A DNA stretch of 57,567 nt from CAZFMJ01 sp964520045 (GCA_964520045.1 CAZFMJ010000009.1:1-57567); one strand, 5' to 3'; numbered from the stretch's first letter, positions 25,910 through 35,634 are shown. The notes: generated from the sequence alone by a model not told the origin. Made by a program: numbers and translations.

Positions 25910-27340
25910 ATGGAAAGCAAAGTATTGATTCTTACGGTGATTATTCCTATCTTCGGAGCATTCCTTCTCCCGCTATGCGGCAGAATTTCGGAAAAATTCC
26001 GCAATTTTACGGCGGTTATGCTCGGAGCCTCAATGCTTGCAGGCGCCGGCGCACTGACGTGGCTGGTGCTCAACGGGGTATCCCCGGCTTTCTTCTTACC
26101 GCTTCCGCTGGGCTTCGGCCTGGACATGTACGCCGATTATCTCGCCGTAATAATGGCCATGGTAACCGCATCGGTCGGACTGATAATACTGATATTTTCG
26201 GTTGATTATATTTCGCATTATAAAAACAGAACGGAATATTATGTGATGGTCGTGCTTTTTCTCGGCTCCATGCTTGGACTTATTTTCTCGATGAATCTTG
26301 TATGGCTCTATGCCTTTTGGGAAATAACAGGGGTCTGCAGCTGGAGGCTTGTCGGATTTTTCAGGGGCGAAAAAGACGTGAAAAAAGCCGAAAAAACCAT
26401 ATTAGTCACCCTTTTCGGCGCGCTCTGCATGCTGCTGGGATTTATTATAATTTATTCGGAGCACGGAACCCTCAATCTTCATCTGCTTAAAGGCCAGCCG
26501 TTAAACAATACCGCCGTCCTGCTTATTCTTGCAGGTATATTTGCAAAATCAGCCACGCTTCCTTTTTCCACATGGCTTCCGGACGCAGGCGTGGCCCCCG
26601 CTCCGGTCACGGCTCTTCTTCATGCCGCCGTTCTGGTGAAAATAGGCGTATATGCTTACGCGCGTCTTTTCTGCGCCACATTCACAATTGATCCGATATG
26701 GCAGACCATTGTTCCGGCAATAGCGGCGGCAAGCGCCATTATAGCGGCCGGAGCAGCGTTAATAGAAACCGATTTAAAAAGAATAATCGCCTATTCCACT
26801 ATAAGCCAGATAGGCTTTATCTTTCTTGGATTGGGAGTTGACAATAGAATAGGCCTTGCCGGAGGCATGCTTTATATCCTTATGCACGGCGTGGCAAAAG
26901 GCGGGCTCTTTTTGTGCGCCGGAATAATCGAGCAAAACGCAAAAACCAAAGACATAAGGAAAATGGGCGGACTTTTCTCAACAATGCCGTATACGGCGCT
27001 GTCTTTCGCATTTTGCTCTCTTTCGGTAATGGGAATCCCGCCCTTTGGAGGATTTTTCAGCAAATTTATGGTTTTTCAGGGAGCAGCTATGGCGAACAAC
27101 ACTTGGATAACCTTCGCTTTCCTCGCTGGAGCAATGCTCACCATAATGTATCTGTTCAGGGTTTTTTACTATATTTTTATGGGCGAACTCAAAGCCGATA
27201 AAGCGCGGGAAGGCTCCGCAACCATGGTAGCCAGCGTTGCGGTATTAGGCATAGCTTCGCTTCTGCTGGGAATTTTTATAAATTATCCGGCCGCACTGGT
27301 AACGCGCTTATGCGATCAGCTCGGCAAATTTATAATTTAG
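25910..27340 (+). CDS. Antiporter-like membrane subunit 1 of the [NiFe] hydrogenase (NuoL/MrpD-like)
   Basis: The 476-residue protein has about 14 membrane spans. Key Mrp/Nuo-type residues are visible: Glu in FWEITGVCSW, Lys in FAKSATLPFSTWLPDA, and Lys/His in the TDLKRIIAYSTISQIGF helix and the LMHGVAKGGLF segment. Such subunits move protons or sodium ions. It is the first gene of the operon; GAGG lies 11 bases before the ATG. It is shorter than the next subunit and lacks the lateral helix. Confidence 0.9.
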   Translation: MESKVLILTVIIPIFGAFLLPLCGRISEKFRNFTAVMLGASMLAGAGALTWLVLNGVSPAFFLPLPLGFGLDMYADYLAVIMAMVTASVGLIILIFSVDYISHYKNRTEYYVMVVLFLGSMLGLIFSMNLVWLYAFWEITGVCSWRLVGFFRGEKDVKKAEKTILVTLFGALCMLLGFIIIYSEHGTLNLHLLKGQPLNNTAVLLILAGIFAKSATLPFSTWLPDAGVAPAPVTALLHAAVLVKIGVYAYARLFCATFTIDPIWQTIVPAIAAASAIIAAGAALIETDLKRIIAYSTISQIGFIFLGLGVDNRIGLAGGMLYILMHGVAKGGLFLCAGIIEQNAKTKDIRKMGGLFSTMPYTALSFAFCSLSVMGIPPFGGFFSKFMVFQGAAMANNTWITFAFLAGAMLTIMYLFRVFYYIFMGELKADKAREGSATMVASVAVLGIASLLLGIFINYPAALVTRLCDQLGKFII

Positions 27341-27364
27341 TATTAATTCATGGTTGCTTAGACA

Positions 27365-27456
27365 GAAAAAGGAAGACGGCAGAAAGAAGTATGGAAGACA
27401 GCATACAAAAAAGATTTGTTTTACCGTCTGCCATCTACCATCTGCCATCTACCGTT
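27365..27456. repeat. GTCTGCCATCTACC oligomer inverted repeat inside the operon
   Basis: GGAAGACGGCAGAAAG near 27372 faces CCGTCTGCCATCTACCATC near 27424-27450. The unit belongs to the GTAGACGG family of 14460-14575. It separates the first two hydrogenase genes and ends just before the AGGAGG of the second. Confidence 0.55.
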
Positions 27457-27470
27457 TAAGAGGAGGCATT

Positions 27471-29303
27471 GTGAATCTTTTACTTATTCCTATTTTTATC
27501 CCCCTGGCCGCAGGTATTATTTGTCTCGCCGTGAATGAAAATTTAAAACGGTTCAGAGAAATTATCGCGGTGGCCGCGTCTTTATTTTCGGCGGTCGCAT
27601 GCATCTACATGCTGGGCGCCCCCGGCCAGGAAATGCAATACTCGCCGGCAGGCTGGGCCGGTTTCGGCTTTGATTTCAATCTAAGATTGTACGGCATGAA
27701 TTCGTTTTTCCTGGCTTCAATAAATGTTTTCGGAGCGCTTATCTGCCTGTACTCCACCGCGTTTATTAAGTCAAATGCCAGGTTTTTTTATTTTTATCTT
27801 CTGCTTACGGTCAGTTTCGCTTCAGGCGCGGTTCTGGCCAACAACCTTGTGCTCCTGGTATTTTTCTGGGAAGGCCTTCTCATAACACAATATACCTTCA
27901 TAGCTTTGGGGGAAACCAAAAACTCAAAAGCTACGGCGATGAAAGCGTTCATAATACTGGGGGTTTGCGATCTCTGCCTTTTACTGGGAGCGGCAATAAC
28001 CGGAACAAAAGCCGGCACCATGTGCATGACTTCCATAAAACTTTCCATGGATTCTGCGGGAACTACCGCTTACATACTTATGATGATAGGCGCTATAGCA
28101 AAAGGCGGATCAATGCCTTTTCATACATGGATACCCGATGCTGCCGTCGACGCCCCTCTTCCTTTTATGGCTTTTATTCCCGCCGCCCTAGAAAAACTAC
28201 TGGGAATATATCTCCTGTACCGCATAAGCGTTGATTTATTTATAATGAGTCCGGCGGTAAAACTTCTGGTAATGACCATCGGCGCCGCAACATTGCTTTT
28301 TGCCGTAATGATGGCTCTTATACAAAAGGATTACAAACGCCTTCTTTCATATCATGCCATAAGCCAGGTCGGCTATATGATATTGGGGATCGGAACAGGC
28401 ACTCCCGCGGGCGTAATCGGCGCGCTGTTCCACATGATAAACAACGCTATTTATAAATCATGCCTGTTTCTTACCGCCGGATCGGTGGAAAAAGCCGCCG
28501 GAACCTCGGATTTAACAAAATTAGGCGGTCTTCTAAAAAAAATGCCGGTCACGGCCCTCTGCTTCCTTATAACAGCCGCTTCCATATCAGGAATACCTCC
28601 TTTTAACGGATTTTTCTCGAAAGAACTTGTTTTTGACGGCGCCTATCACAGCGGCTATCCGATATTCTTCTGGATAGCTGAAATAGGAGCCATTTTCACG
28701 CTTATGTCGTTTTTGAAACTTGGGCATTCCGTATATTTCGGAAAAAGGCCGGCGGAATTGGCGAATGTGAAGGAAAGCTCATGGCAAATGCTGGTTCCCA
28801 TGATAATTCTTACCGCGCTTTGCCTGATATTCGGATTCGGCGCTTATCTGCCGATCCAGCTGATTTTTGCCCCCTATTTGCGGGAAAGCGGAATTTTTTC
28901 CGCGGAACCGCTCTGGGGATGGCATTTAGGCTTCATTTTTATGGTATCTATCGGCGCATTGATCATAGGCCTGATTAACCATATTTACGGCTCCAAAAAA
29001 ACAAAAAAAGCCGTGAAAGCCGCCGACCATATACATTATGCGCCGGTGCTTAAACAAATATACGGGATGGCGGAGCGCCGGGTTTTTGACACTTACGACC
29101 AGGGAATGAAATTTATAAACCTGCTGGGCCGCGTCCTTTTCGGAATAGACCGGGCCATGGATTTTATAACCGACACCCTGCCGGCTGGAATTACCGCGCT
29201 GTGCTCAAACATCCTGCGCAAAGTCCATAACGGAATGTATCCTAATTATATGGCATGGGCGCTGATAGGGCTGTTGATTTTTGCGGTAATCTCAACCCGC
29301 TGA
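27471..29303 (+). CDS. NuoL-type antiporter subunit of the hydrogenase with lateral helix
   Basis: I choose the GTG at 27471, since AGGAGG stands at 27461-27466 and the bases upstream are repeat sequence. The protein then has 610 residues. Conserved elements include FFWEGLLITQYTFIALGE, KGGSMPFHTWIPDA, and KDYKRLLSYHAISQVGYM. The final 120 residues carry a long amphipathic stretch and a last span (MAWALIGLLIFAVI), as in the NuoL lateral helix. It would be the distal ion-pumping module. Confidence 0.92.
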   Translation: MNLLLIPIFIPLAAGIICLAVNENLKRFREIIAVAASLFSAVACIYMLGAPGQEMQYSPAGWAGFGFDFNLRLYGMNSFFLASINVFGALICLYSTAFIKSNARFFYFYLLLTVSFASGAVLANNLVLLVFFWEGLLITQYTFIALGETKNSKATAMKAFIILGVCDLCLLLGAAITGTKAGTMCMTSIKLSMDSAGTTAYILMMIGAIAKGGSMPFHTWIPDAAVDAPLPFMAFIPAALEKLLGIYLLYRISVDLFIMSPAVKLLVMTIGAATLLFAVMMALIQKDYKRLLSYHAISQVGYMILGIGTGTPAGVIGALFHMINNAIYKSCLFLTAGSVEKAAGTSDLTKLGGLLKKMPVTALCFLITAASISGIPPFNGFFSKELVFDGAYHSGYPIFFWIAEIGAIFTLMSFLKLGHSVYFGKRPAELANVKESSWQMLVPMIILTALCLIFGFGAYLPIQLIFAPYLRESGIFSAEPLWGWHLGFIFMVSIGALIIGLINHIYGSKKTKKAVKAADHIHYAPVLKQIYGMAERRVFDTYDQGMKFINLLGRVLFGIDRAMDFITDTLPAGITALCSNILRKVHNGMYPNYMAWALIGLLIFAVISTR

Positions 29304-29404
29304 AAAAAATACATCCTTCGGCCGTCCGCTTAGGATCGTTGAGGGAACACCGGGCATAGCGCGGGGGTTACGCTGTCGAATGTATCAAAGATAAGGAGAA
29401 CAAA
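29304..29404. other. 100-base gap with hairpin-forming sequence
   Basis: ATACAT near 29309 pairs with ATGTAT near 29380, and AGCG/CGCT pairs within GCATAGCGCGGGGGTTACGC. It may be a processing or stabilising hairpin between two hydrogenase genes. It ends in AAGGAG, the ribosome site of the next gene. Confidence 0.35.
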
Positions 29405-30850
29405 ATGAAAAGTCTGTTTTTTCCGTTTATAATTTTCCCGGCTCTGGGAGCCATATTACTACCGTTTTTAAAAAATACAAGCCACAAATTAATAGGCATA
29501 TTCTCCACCCTTATCCTGACTATCGGATTTATATATGCCCTTTTAATTATGCCGTATTCAAACCGCCTTCCGCCCTTTTTTAAAATCATTATTCCGGAAC
29601 CCATGTTCCTTTTAGATCCGCTGTCCCTGCTTATGTTAATAACGATTTTTCTTATCGCCGTATGCGCGAGTTTTTTTTCCATATTTGAACCGGCCGGAAA
29701 GACGGGAGAAATTAAGCCTGTCTATTTTTCCCTCCTGCTTATCTGCACCGCCGGGATGTCGGCGATCGTGACCACCAGCGATATATTTACCATGTATGTT
29801 TTTCTGGAGGTGGTCGCCGTAAGTTCTTTTGCGCTTATCGCTTTCAACTGCGACGGCAGGGGAATAGAGGGGGCGATAAAATATCTTTTTCTTTCGGCTT
29901 TGGCATCCGCGCTGATACTGCTGGGCATAGCGCTTGTCTTTGCGACTACGGGAGGGACGTCGTTCGGCAATCTTGAAACGCTTTTTGCCAACGAAAAAGT
30001 GCTGGCTTTCGCGGCCGCATTCCTGTTTATCTCCGGGTTTTTGATAAAGTCCGGCCTCGTCCCGTTCCACGGCTGGGTTCCGGACGCTTATGAATCGGCT
30101 CCCGGCGCAGTTTCAGCTCTGCTTTCAGGAATCATCACGAAAACGGCCGGCGTCTACGCACTATTAAGGATCTGCATGGTTGAACGCTCGGCAGCCGCCG
30201 GCTGGGCGGCCAGAATAGACGAGTCCTTGATGTTTTTCGGCGCCGCGTCCATTATAATAGGCGCTTTAGTCGCCGTAACGCAGTCGAATTTCAAAAGGAT
30301 GCTGGCATTTTCAAGCATAAGCCAGGTCGGCTATATAGTGCTTGCCGCGGGACTAGGCACTCCGCTGGCAATTATAGGCGCGGCGTTCCATTTGTTCAAC
30401 CATGCAATTTTTAAAGCCGCTTTATTCTTAAATCAGGCTTCCGTTGAAAGGGCCACCGGTTCCATGGATATGAACGAGCTGGGGGGACTTGAATCGCGTA
30501 TGCCATGGACGACATGGACATCGGTCACCGCGCTTCTTTCCACAGCCGGCATCCCCCCCCTTTCGGGTTTCTGGAGCAAATTCCTCATAATAATAGCGCT
30601 ATGGCAGGCGGGCCGGAAAGAATATGCCGCGCTGGCTCTTATGGCCAGTGTGCTTACATTGGCATATTTCCTCATAATGCAAAGGAAGGTCTTTTTCGGC
30701 AAGACCGTTCCTCTCACGGAAAACGCGAAGGAAGTTTCTTTGGGAATGCTTTTTCCCGCGGTGCTTCTTGCCGGACTTATGATCGGCATAGGCCTTTATT
30801 TCCCGATAATATATACCACGTTAATTGAACCCTTGGAGAATGTGTTATGA
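29405..30850 (+). CDS. Antiporter-like membrane subunit 3 (NuoN/NuoM/MrpD-like)
   Basis: The protein has 481 residues and about 14 membrane spans. Typical motifs are VFLEVVAVSSFALIAF (Glu of the first half-channel), LIKSGLVPFHGWVPDAYESA (Lys), and QSNFKRMLAFSSISQVGYI. AAGGAG lies before the ATG. It gives the operon its third antiporter-type subunit. Ferredoxin-linked hydrogenases vary between one and three such subunits; three is close to respiratory complex I. Confidence 0.92.
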   Translation: MKSLFFPFIIFPALGAILLPFLKNTSHKLIGIFSTLILTIGFIYALLIMPYSNRLPPFFKIIIPEPMFLLDPLSLLMLITIFLIAVCASFFSIFEPAGKTGEIKPVYFSLLLICTAGMSAIVTTSDIFTMYVFLEVVAVSSFALIAFNCDGRGIEGAIKYLFLSALASALILLGIALVFATTGGTSFGNLETLFANEKVLAFAAAFLFISGFLIKSGLVPFHGWVPDAYESAPGAVSALLSGIITKTAGVYALLRICMVERSAAAGWAARIDESLMFFGAASIIIGALVAVTQSNFKRMLAFSSISQVGYIVLAAGLGTPLAIIGAAFHLFNHAIFKAALFLNQASVERATGSMDMNELGGLESRMPWTTWTSVTALLSTAGIPPLSGFWSKFLIIIALWQAGRKEYAALALMASVLTLAYFLIMQRKVFFGKTVPLTENAKEVSLGMLFPAVLLAGLMIGIGLYFPIIYTTLIEPLENVL

Positions 30851-31383
30851 TCAAATACAAAATACTGCTTTCCGCTCTTGTAATTTTCAGTTTTTTGTCG
30901 ATACTTATGCCCAACATACTGACCGCGGCCGTAATGCTGGGAGCCGCCAGTATTGTTTTGACTTTAATTCTTTTTAAACTGTATGCGCCCTGGGCCGCGG
31001 TATTTGAGCTTTCAGTATGCGCCGGCCTGATAACCGTGCTTTTCATAAGCGCGATAAGCCTCGTGCGCAGAAACCCGAAAAAACCGAAAAACACCGAAAA
31101 TCCGGAGCAGGAAGAATCTCAGTCTATCGACCGCTTCTTTGCTGAAAGCGGATTTCAGTTTTATTTTCTTCCGATAATAGCGGCCATAATAGGGCTATTT
31201 GCGTGGATGCTTTTGTCGAGTAATGCGATGTCCGGCCTGGCTCTGATACACAGGGACTGCCCGGATATGGGTTATATGCTCTGGAATATGCGCACGGCCG
31301 ATATATTGGGCCAGCTTTGCATATTCATAGCCGGCGTGCTTGCCATAACGGCTTTCTTTCCCAAAAAAAGGAGTAAAACATGA
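30847..31383 (+). CDS. NuoJ-like small membrane subunit
   Basis: The 178-residue protein has about five spans and overlaps its neighbours by 4 bases on both sides (ATGA type). The middle of the protein, AAVFELSVCAGLITVLFISAIS, resembles the NuoJ transmembrane helix 3, which carries the pi-bulge and the ELSV-like Glu. A charged linker (RRNPKKPKN, then EQEESQS) splits it into two halves. I call it NuoJ-like on position and pattern. Confidence 0.75.
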   Translation: MIKYKILLSALVIFSFLSILMPNILTAAVMLGAASIVLTLILFKLYAPWAAVFELSVCAGLITVLFISAISLVRRNPKKPKNTENPEQEESQSIDRFFAESGFQFYFLPIIAAIIGLFAWMLLSSNAMSGLALIHRDCPDMGYMLWNMRTADILGQLCIFIAGVLAITAFFPKKRSKT

Positions 31384-31688
31384 CCATTTCCATCAATCTT
31401 ACCATGCTTTGCGTTGTTCTTTTATTTACGGCCGGCATTTACTGCCTGATAATGTCGCGCAATATTCTCCGCCTGTTGATAGGAATTGAGGTTCTTTCAA
31501 AAGCCGTTATTCTTGCCTTTATTTCATTCGGACATATCATGGGCATGACCAATTATACGCAAAGCTTTATAATCACCATAATAGTCGTAGAAGTGGTCGT
31601 CATAGCGGTAGCTCTGGCGCTGGCGGTAAAAGCAGACTCTTTGGAAAAATCCATAGATATCTGGAATTTCAATAAGCTGAGGGATTAA
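31380..31688 (+). CDS. NuoK/MrpC-like membrane subunit
   Basis: The protein has 102 residues and three spans. Two conserved buried glutamates appear in LLIGIEVLSKAVIL and IIVVEVVVIAVALALA, exactly as in NuoK. It connects the antiporter modules to the hydrogenase core in complex-I-like machines. Confidence 0.9.
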   Translation: MTISINLTMLCVVLLFTAGIYCLIMSRNILRLLIGIEVLSKAVILAFISFGHIMGMTNYTQSFIITIIVVEVVVIAVALALAVKADSLEKSIDIWNFNKLRD

Positions 31689-31690
31689 AA

Positions 31691-32032
31691 ATGATAAAAG
31701 AAATTCTTTTGCTTCCTCCTTTAGTTTTCGGCATATATCTTCTGACGGCGTGGCTCATCTCCGCGCTTTCAGCCAAAATGTCCCATGTACCCACAATAAC
31801 GGGAGCAAAAGGCAAGTATGACGCCTATGCCTGCGGCGAAGAAGTTCCGTCGGAAAAACAATCCCCCGATTATACGCTCTTTTTTCCTTTCGCAATATTT
31901 TTCACGCTTATGCATGTAGCGGGCCTTATGCTGGCGACTCTTGCCATATCCGGCTCCGGAGCGTCATACCAGTTCGGCGTAATATATCTTGCGGTCATAG
32001 GTGCGATTCTTGCGATTCTTTACGCGAGGTGA
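31691..32032 (+). CDS. NuoA-like membrane subunit
   Basis: The 113-residue protein has three spans. The loop after the first span has KYDAYACGEEVPSE, matching the NuoA loop with its conserved Cys (YECGxxP in complex I). Span 3 is FGVIYLAVIGAILAILYA. A NuoA homologue sits at the quinone cavity in complex I, so its presence here, beside an intact [NiFe] site, makes this hydrogenase more complex-I-like than Ech or FHL. Confidence 0.8.
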   Translation: MIKEILLLPPLVFGIYLLTAWLISALSAKMSHVPTITGAKGKYDAYACGEEVPSEKQSPDYTLFFPFAIFFTLMHVAGLMLATLAISGSGASYQFGVIYLAVIGAILAILYAR

Positions 32033-32478
32033 ACTTCATGAAAACGGTAAAAGATCTCATAACCTGGTCCAGAATAAAATCGCCGTGGATACTGCATTTC
32101 AACTGCGGAGCCTGCAACGGCTGCGACATAGAAACGCTTGACGCCCTCACCCCCAGATTCGACATTGAAAGATTCGGCATACTTCTGAAAGCAAGCCCCC
32201 GGCATGCCGATGTGATGGTCGTGACGGGCGCCGTCACCCGGCAGATAAAAGACCGTCTTGTGCGGGTATATAATCAAATGCCGGAACCCAAATTTGTAGT
32301 TGCTATAGGAACCTGCGCCTGCACGGGCGGAGTATTTAACGGCTGTTATAACGTGCTGGGCGGCATTGATAAGGTTATACCCGTAAACGCCTATATACCC
32401 GGCTGTACAGCCAGGCCGGAAGCCATTATCGACGGGGTGGTAAAACTTCTTTCCAGTTTAAAGCCTAAAGAATCGTAA
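32029..32478 (+). CDS. Hydrogenase small subunit, NuoB-like
   Basis: The 149-residue protein carries all cysteines for the proximal [4Fe-4S] cluster: CGACNGCD near residue 23, GTCACTGG near 92, and PGCTARPEA near 124. It has the short one-cluster form of group 4 hydrogenases. It hands electrons from the NuoI-like ferredoxin subunit to the nickel site. It overlaps the NuoA-like gene by 4 bases. Confidence 0.93.
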   Translation: MNFMKTVKDLITWSRIKSPWILHFNCGACNGCDIETLDALTPRFDIERFGILLKASPRHADVMVVTGAVTRQIKDRLVRVYNQMPEPKFVVAIGTCACTGGVFNGCYNVLGGIDKVIPVNAYIPGCTARPEAIIDGVVKLLSSLKPKES

Positions 32479-32491
32479 GGAGTTATTTTTT

Positions 32492-32953
32492 ATGACTACC
32501 GAAGAACTAAGGGAAAAAGCCGAAAAAAGCCTGGCCGGAATGGTTTCAAGTCTAACAGTAAAACGCGAACGCAGACTCTTGGCCGACGCCGCTCAGGAAA
32601 ATCTGCTGAAAGCGCTTGAAATCTTAAAAAACGAATTCGGATTCAGCCATCTTTCGGCGATAACGGGCCTGGACGCGGGTGAAAATTTTGAATTAATATA
32701 CCATCTTGTCTCCGGCGGGGAAGTGCTGAGCCTGCGGACAAAAATACCGGCCTCTTCGCCCATAATAAATACAGTAGCCGGGCTTTTCCCCGGCTCTCAA
32801 TCATATGAACGGGAGCTTGAAGATATGTTCGGCATAAAAGTTGAAGGCCTTGCCCCGGGCCGCAGATATCCGCTTCCTGACGACTGGCCGGACGGCAATT
32901 ACCCGCTGAGAAAAGCATGGAAGCCTTCCGATCTTGATAAAAAGGAGAATTAA
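32492..32953 (+). CDS. NuoC-like (30 kDa) subunit
   Basis: The 153-residue protein has the complex I 30-kDa signature near its end: ELEDMFGIKVEGLAPGRRYPLPDDWP. The first half includes NEFGFSHLSAITGLD, the usual alpha-beta core. It stabilises the contact between the small and large subunits. It is not fused to the large subunit, unlike NuoCD or HycE. Confidence 0.92.
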   Translation: MTTEELREKAEKSLAGMVSSLTVKRERRLLADAAQENLLKALEILKNEFGFSHLSAITGLDAGENFELIYHLVSGGEVLSLRTKIPASSPIINTVAGLFPGSQSYERELEDMFGIKVEGLAPGRRYPLPDDWPDGNYPLRKAWKPSDLDKKEN

Positions 32954-32956
32954 GCC

Positions 32957-34153
32957 ATGTCAAAAATAACAATACCGCTCGGTCCTCAGCATCCGGCACT
33001 TAAAGAACCGGCCAATTTTTCGCTTATTCTTGAAGGAGAGGAAATCTCGGGAGCGACCGTAAATCTCGGCTACAATCACCGCGGAATAGAAAAGGCCTGT
33101 GAATCCAGAAGTTTCATACAAACGCTTTATCTGCTGGAGAGGATATGCGGAATATGCTCCCATTCGCACTCAACCTGCTACTGCATGGCGGTAGAGGAGC
33201 TTGCCGGAGCCGAAGTCCCCAAGCGCGGGCAGGCGATACGGACGCTGATAGCGGAACTTGAAAGAGTGCACAGCCATCTTCTGTGGGTCGGAGTGGCGGG
33301 CCATGAAATAGGCTTTGACACTCTTTTTATGTATTCATGGCGCGACAGGGAAGAAGTCATGGATCTGCTTGAACTGCTGACCGGAAACCGGGTTAACTAC
33401 GGAATAAATACGCTCGGCGGAGTGAGGCGGGATATAACCGCGGAGCATGCAAAAACGATAATAAAGAAAATAAATTTTCTTGAAAAACGCACCAAATACT
33501 ACATAGAACTCGCGACTCAGGAATCCACCATATTGGCGCGCGCTCATAAAGTCGGCTATCTGCCGAAAGACGAAGCCCTTAAGCGGTGCGCCGTAGGCCC
33601 CACCGCAAGAGCCTCCGGAATTGAAATAGATGTGCGAAAAGACGACCCCTATCTGCTCTACAGCGAACTTGATTTTAAAGTGATAACCGCCCCCGACTGC
33701 GATGTGCTCGGAAGGCTTAAAGTGCGCGCTCTTGAACTCATGGAATGCTACAAGATGATAAAACAGCTTATCCATCATCTGCCGGAAGGCCAGATAGCGG
33801 TGAAAATGCCCCGCAAAATTCCGGCCGGCGAGGCAGTGGCGCGCTATGAAGCTCCGCGGGGAGAAGACATCCATTATGTGCGCTCCAACGGCGGAGAAAA
33901 ACCCGAAAGAGTGAAGGTGCGCGCTCCGTCTCTTGCTAATTTTCAGTCCGTAGCTTATATGCTGGAAGGAGGCTATCTGGCGGACGTTCCTCTGGTAATA
34001 GCCGCCATAGACCCGTGTTTTTCGTGTTCCGACCGCCAGATACTGGTCAGGAAGTCAGGCAGGGAAAGTATTATGGATGCCAAAACCCTGCGGCAGTATT
34101 CCATAGATTTTTACCGCAAACGCGGAATTGACTTTAGGACGCTAAAAAAATAA
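32957..34153 (+). CDS. Group 4 [NiFe] hydrogenase large subunit
   Basis: The protein has 398 residues. Both nickel-binding pairs are intact: ERICGICSHSHS near residue 60 (L1) and IDPCFSCSDRQI near residue 353 (L2). Complex I NuoD lacks these four cysteines, so this is a hydrogenase. PLGPQHPALKEP and NLGYNHRGIEK open the protein as usual. The residues after the L2 motif form a tail that may be removed by the HycI-like protease encoded at 35704. It forms or oxidises H2 at the cytoplasmic face. Confidence 0.95.
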   Translation: MSKITIPLGPQHPALKEPANFSLILEGEEISGATVNLGYNHRGIEKACESRSFIQTLYLLERICGICSHSHSTCYCMAVEELAGAEVPKRGQAIRTLIAELERVHSHLLWVGVAGHEIGFDTLFMYSWRDREEVMDLLELLTGNRVNYGINTLGGVRRDITAEHAKTIIKKINFLEKRTKYYIELATQESTILARAHKVGYLPKDEALKRCAVGPTARASGIEIDVRKDDPYLLYSELDFKVITAPDCDVLGRLKVRALELMECYKMIKQLIHHLPEGQIAVKMPRKIPAGEAVARYEAPRGEDIHYVRSNGGEKPERVKVRAPSLANFQSVAYMLEGGYLADVPLVIAAIDPCFSCSDRQILVRKSGRESIMDAKTLRQYSIDFYRKRGIDFRTLKK

Positions 34154-34180
34154 AAAGCGGTGATTCCGGAGGATCAACAC

Positions 34181-35128
34181 ATGACGATAGACCTGTTGTC
34201 CGTTTTATCAAGCATTTTTATTTTTCCGGGGCTGGCATTTCTTTCATTCTATGCCACTTTTGCCGAATGGCTGGACAGAAAACTATACGCCAGATTCCAG
34301 AACAGGGTCGGGCCTCCAATTTATCAGCCCGTGGCGGATATCATCAAACTGCTCAGCAAAGAGACGATAATTCCGAAGGCCGCTGATAATGTTCTTTTCC
34401 GAATACTGCCCGGCATAGCCTTATCCTGCGTTGCCACGGCCATAATGATGATACCGGTGACAAACAACTCCGCGGTATATTCTTTTCAGGGTGATTTGGT
34501 GGTCGTTATATACCTGCTTACCATACCGACCATGACTTTCTTTCTGGCAGGCTGGAGCTCTTCGAGCCCATATGCGCTTTTGGGCTCGGTAAGGGTTTTG
34601 ACGCAGCTTTTTGCCTATGAAGTTCCGCTGTTTATGGCGGTTCTGGGTCCGGCGATACTGGCAGGCACATGGAGCATAAGCGGCATAACAGACTTCTTCA
34701 GCTTTAACCCGCTGCTTTTGATCGTCAATATACCCGGTATGCTTGTCGCCCTGCTTTCCCTGCAGGGAAAACTTGAAAGAGTGCCGTTCGACATACCGCA
34801 CAGCGAAACAGAAATAGTGGGCGGAGCTTTTACTGAATATTCAGGACGCCTCCTTGCTTTTTTCCTGCTTGCCATCGACATGGAAATGGTAGTAGGAGCC
34901 GCATTGATAAGCGCGGTCTTCCTCGGCGGTCCCATGGGTTTTTCCGGAATACCGGGATTTGCCCTGTTTATAATGAAAACTATGATCGTAATTTTTATTC
35001 TGGCGCTTATAAAGGCGCTTATGGCCAGGATAAGAATAGACCAGATGGTTAATTTCTGCTGGAAAATAATGGCTCCCATAGCGCTTTTCCAGCTTATCCT
35101 GAATCTTGTGGTAAAGGCACGGCTATGA
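34181..35128 (+). CDS. NuoH-like membrane anchor subunit
   Basis: I choose the ATG at 34181, with GGAGG at 34168-34172, rather than the upstream GTG at 34160; this gives 315 residues. Features include ATFAEWLDRKLYARFQNRVGP (first loop), PYALLGSVRVLTQLFAYEVP, and LERVPFDIPHSETEIVGG, which are standard NuoH/HyfC/EchB motifs. It has about eight spans and anchors the hydrogenase arm to the pumping arm. Confidence 0.94.
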   Translation: MTIDLLSVLSSIFIFPGLAFLSFYATFAEWLDRKLYARFQNRVGPPIYQPVADIIKLLSKETIIPKAADNVLFRILPGIALSCVATAIMMIPVTNNSAVYSFQGDLVVVIYLLTIPTMTFFLAGWSSSSPYALLGSVRVLTQLFAYEVPLFMAVLGPAILAGTWSISGITDFFSFNPLLLIVNIPGMLVALLSLQGKLERVPFDIPHSETEIVGGAFTEYSGRLLAFFLLAIDMEMVVGAALISAVFLGGPMGFSGIPGFALFIMKTMIVIFILALIKALMARIRIDQMVNFCWKIMAPIALFQLILNLVVKARL

Positions 35129-35523
35129 TAAAACAAAGACCCGCAAAAATGCTAGGCGAACTTTTAAGACATATAGGCAAGAAACCGGCCACAATACTTT
35201 ATCCTTTTGAAAAGACGCCTATCGCGCCGAATTACAGGGGGCGGATACTTTTTAACGGCCCGGCCTGCATAGGCTGTCAGATGTGCGTAAAGGACTGTCC
35301 ATCCTCAGCGATAAAAATAATAAAGGAGGCGGCCGCAAATCCCGCCGCCGAAGCCGGCGCTGAAGTCAAAGAGGTCAAGAAATTCAGGTGCGAAATAGAC
35401 ATGGGACGCTGTCTTTTCTGCGCGCAGTGCGTTGATTCCTGCCCCAAAAAAGCCCTTTCCTCATCGCCCAAATTTGAACTTGCCGCCCTGTCGGCGAAAG
35501 CCCTGCTGGATATTCAGAGATAA
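35125..35523 (+). CDS. NuoI-like 2x[4Fe-4S] ferredoxin subunit
   Basis: The 132-residue protein has two CxxCxxCxxxCP motifs: CIGCQMCVKDCP near residue 49 and CLFCAQCVDSCP near residue 94. A charged insert rich in Ala, Glu and Lys lies between them. It takes electrons, probably from reduced ferredoxin, since no NADH-binding NuoEFG genes are in the operon. It overlaps the NuoH-like gene by 4 bases. Confidence 0.93.
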   Translation: MIKQRPAKMLGELLRHIGKKPATILYPFEKTPIAPNYRGRILFNGPACIGCQMCVKDCPSSAIKIIKEAAANPAAEAGAEVKEVKKFRCEIDMGRCLFCAQCVDSCPKKALSSSPKFELAALSAKALLDIQR

Positions 35524-35549
35524 AGAGGGTAAAGGACAAACCGCAGATA

Positions 35550-35634
35550 TTTGCCACAAAAAGCACATAAGTCACAAAATATTTTTTTCGTTCCCTTGTC
35601 ATCTTTTTTGTGCTTTCTGTGCTTTTTGTGGCCA
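35550..35634. repeat. Long inverted repeat of CACAAAA units
   Basis: GCCACAAAAAGCACATAAG (from about 35551) faces CTTTCTGTGCTTTTTGTGGC (to about 35633), with additional CACAAAA/TTTTGTG units inside. The stem lies between the NuoI-like gene and the maturation protease and may lower expression of the protease through termination or processing. The remaining part of this 180-base gap shows nothing else. Confidence 0.65.

Noticed and set aside
27354..27470. N-terminal extension of the NuoL-type gene from 27354
   Set aside because: The added residues are encoded by an intergenic repeat; AGGAGG directly before the GTG at 27471 marks the real start.
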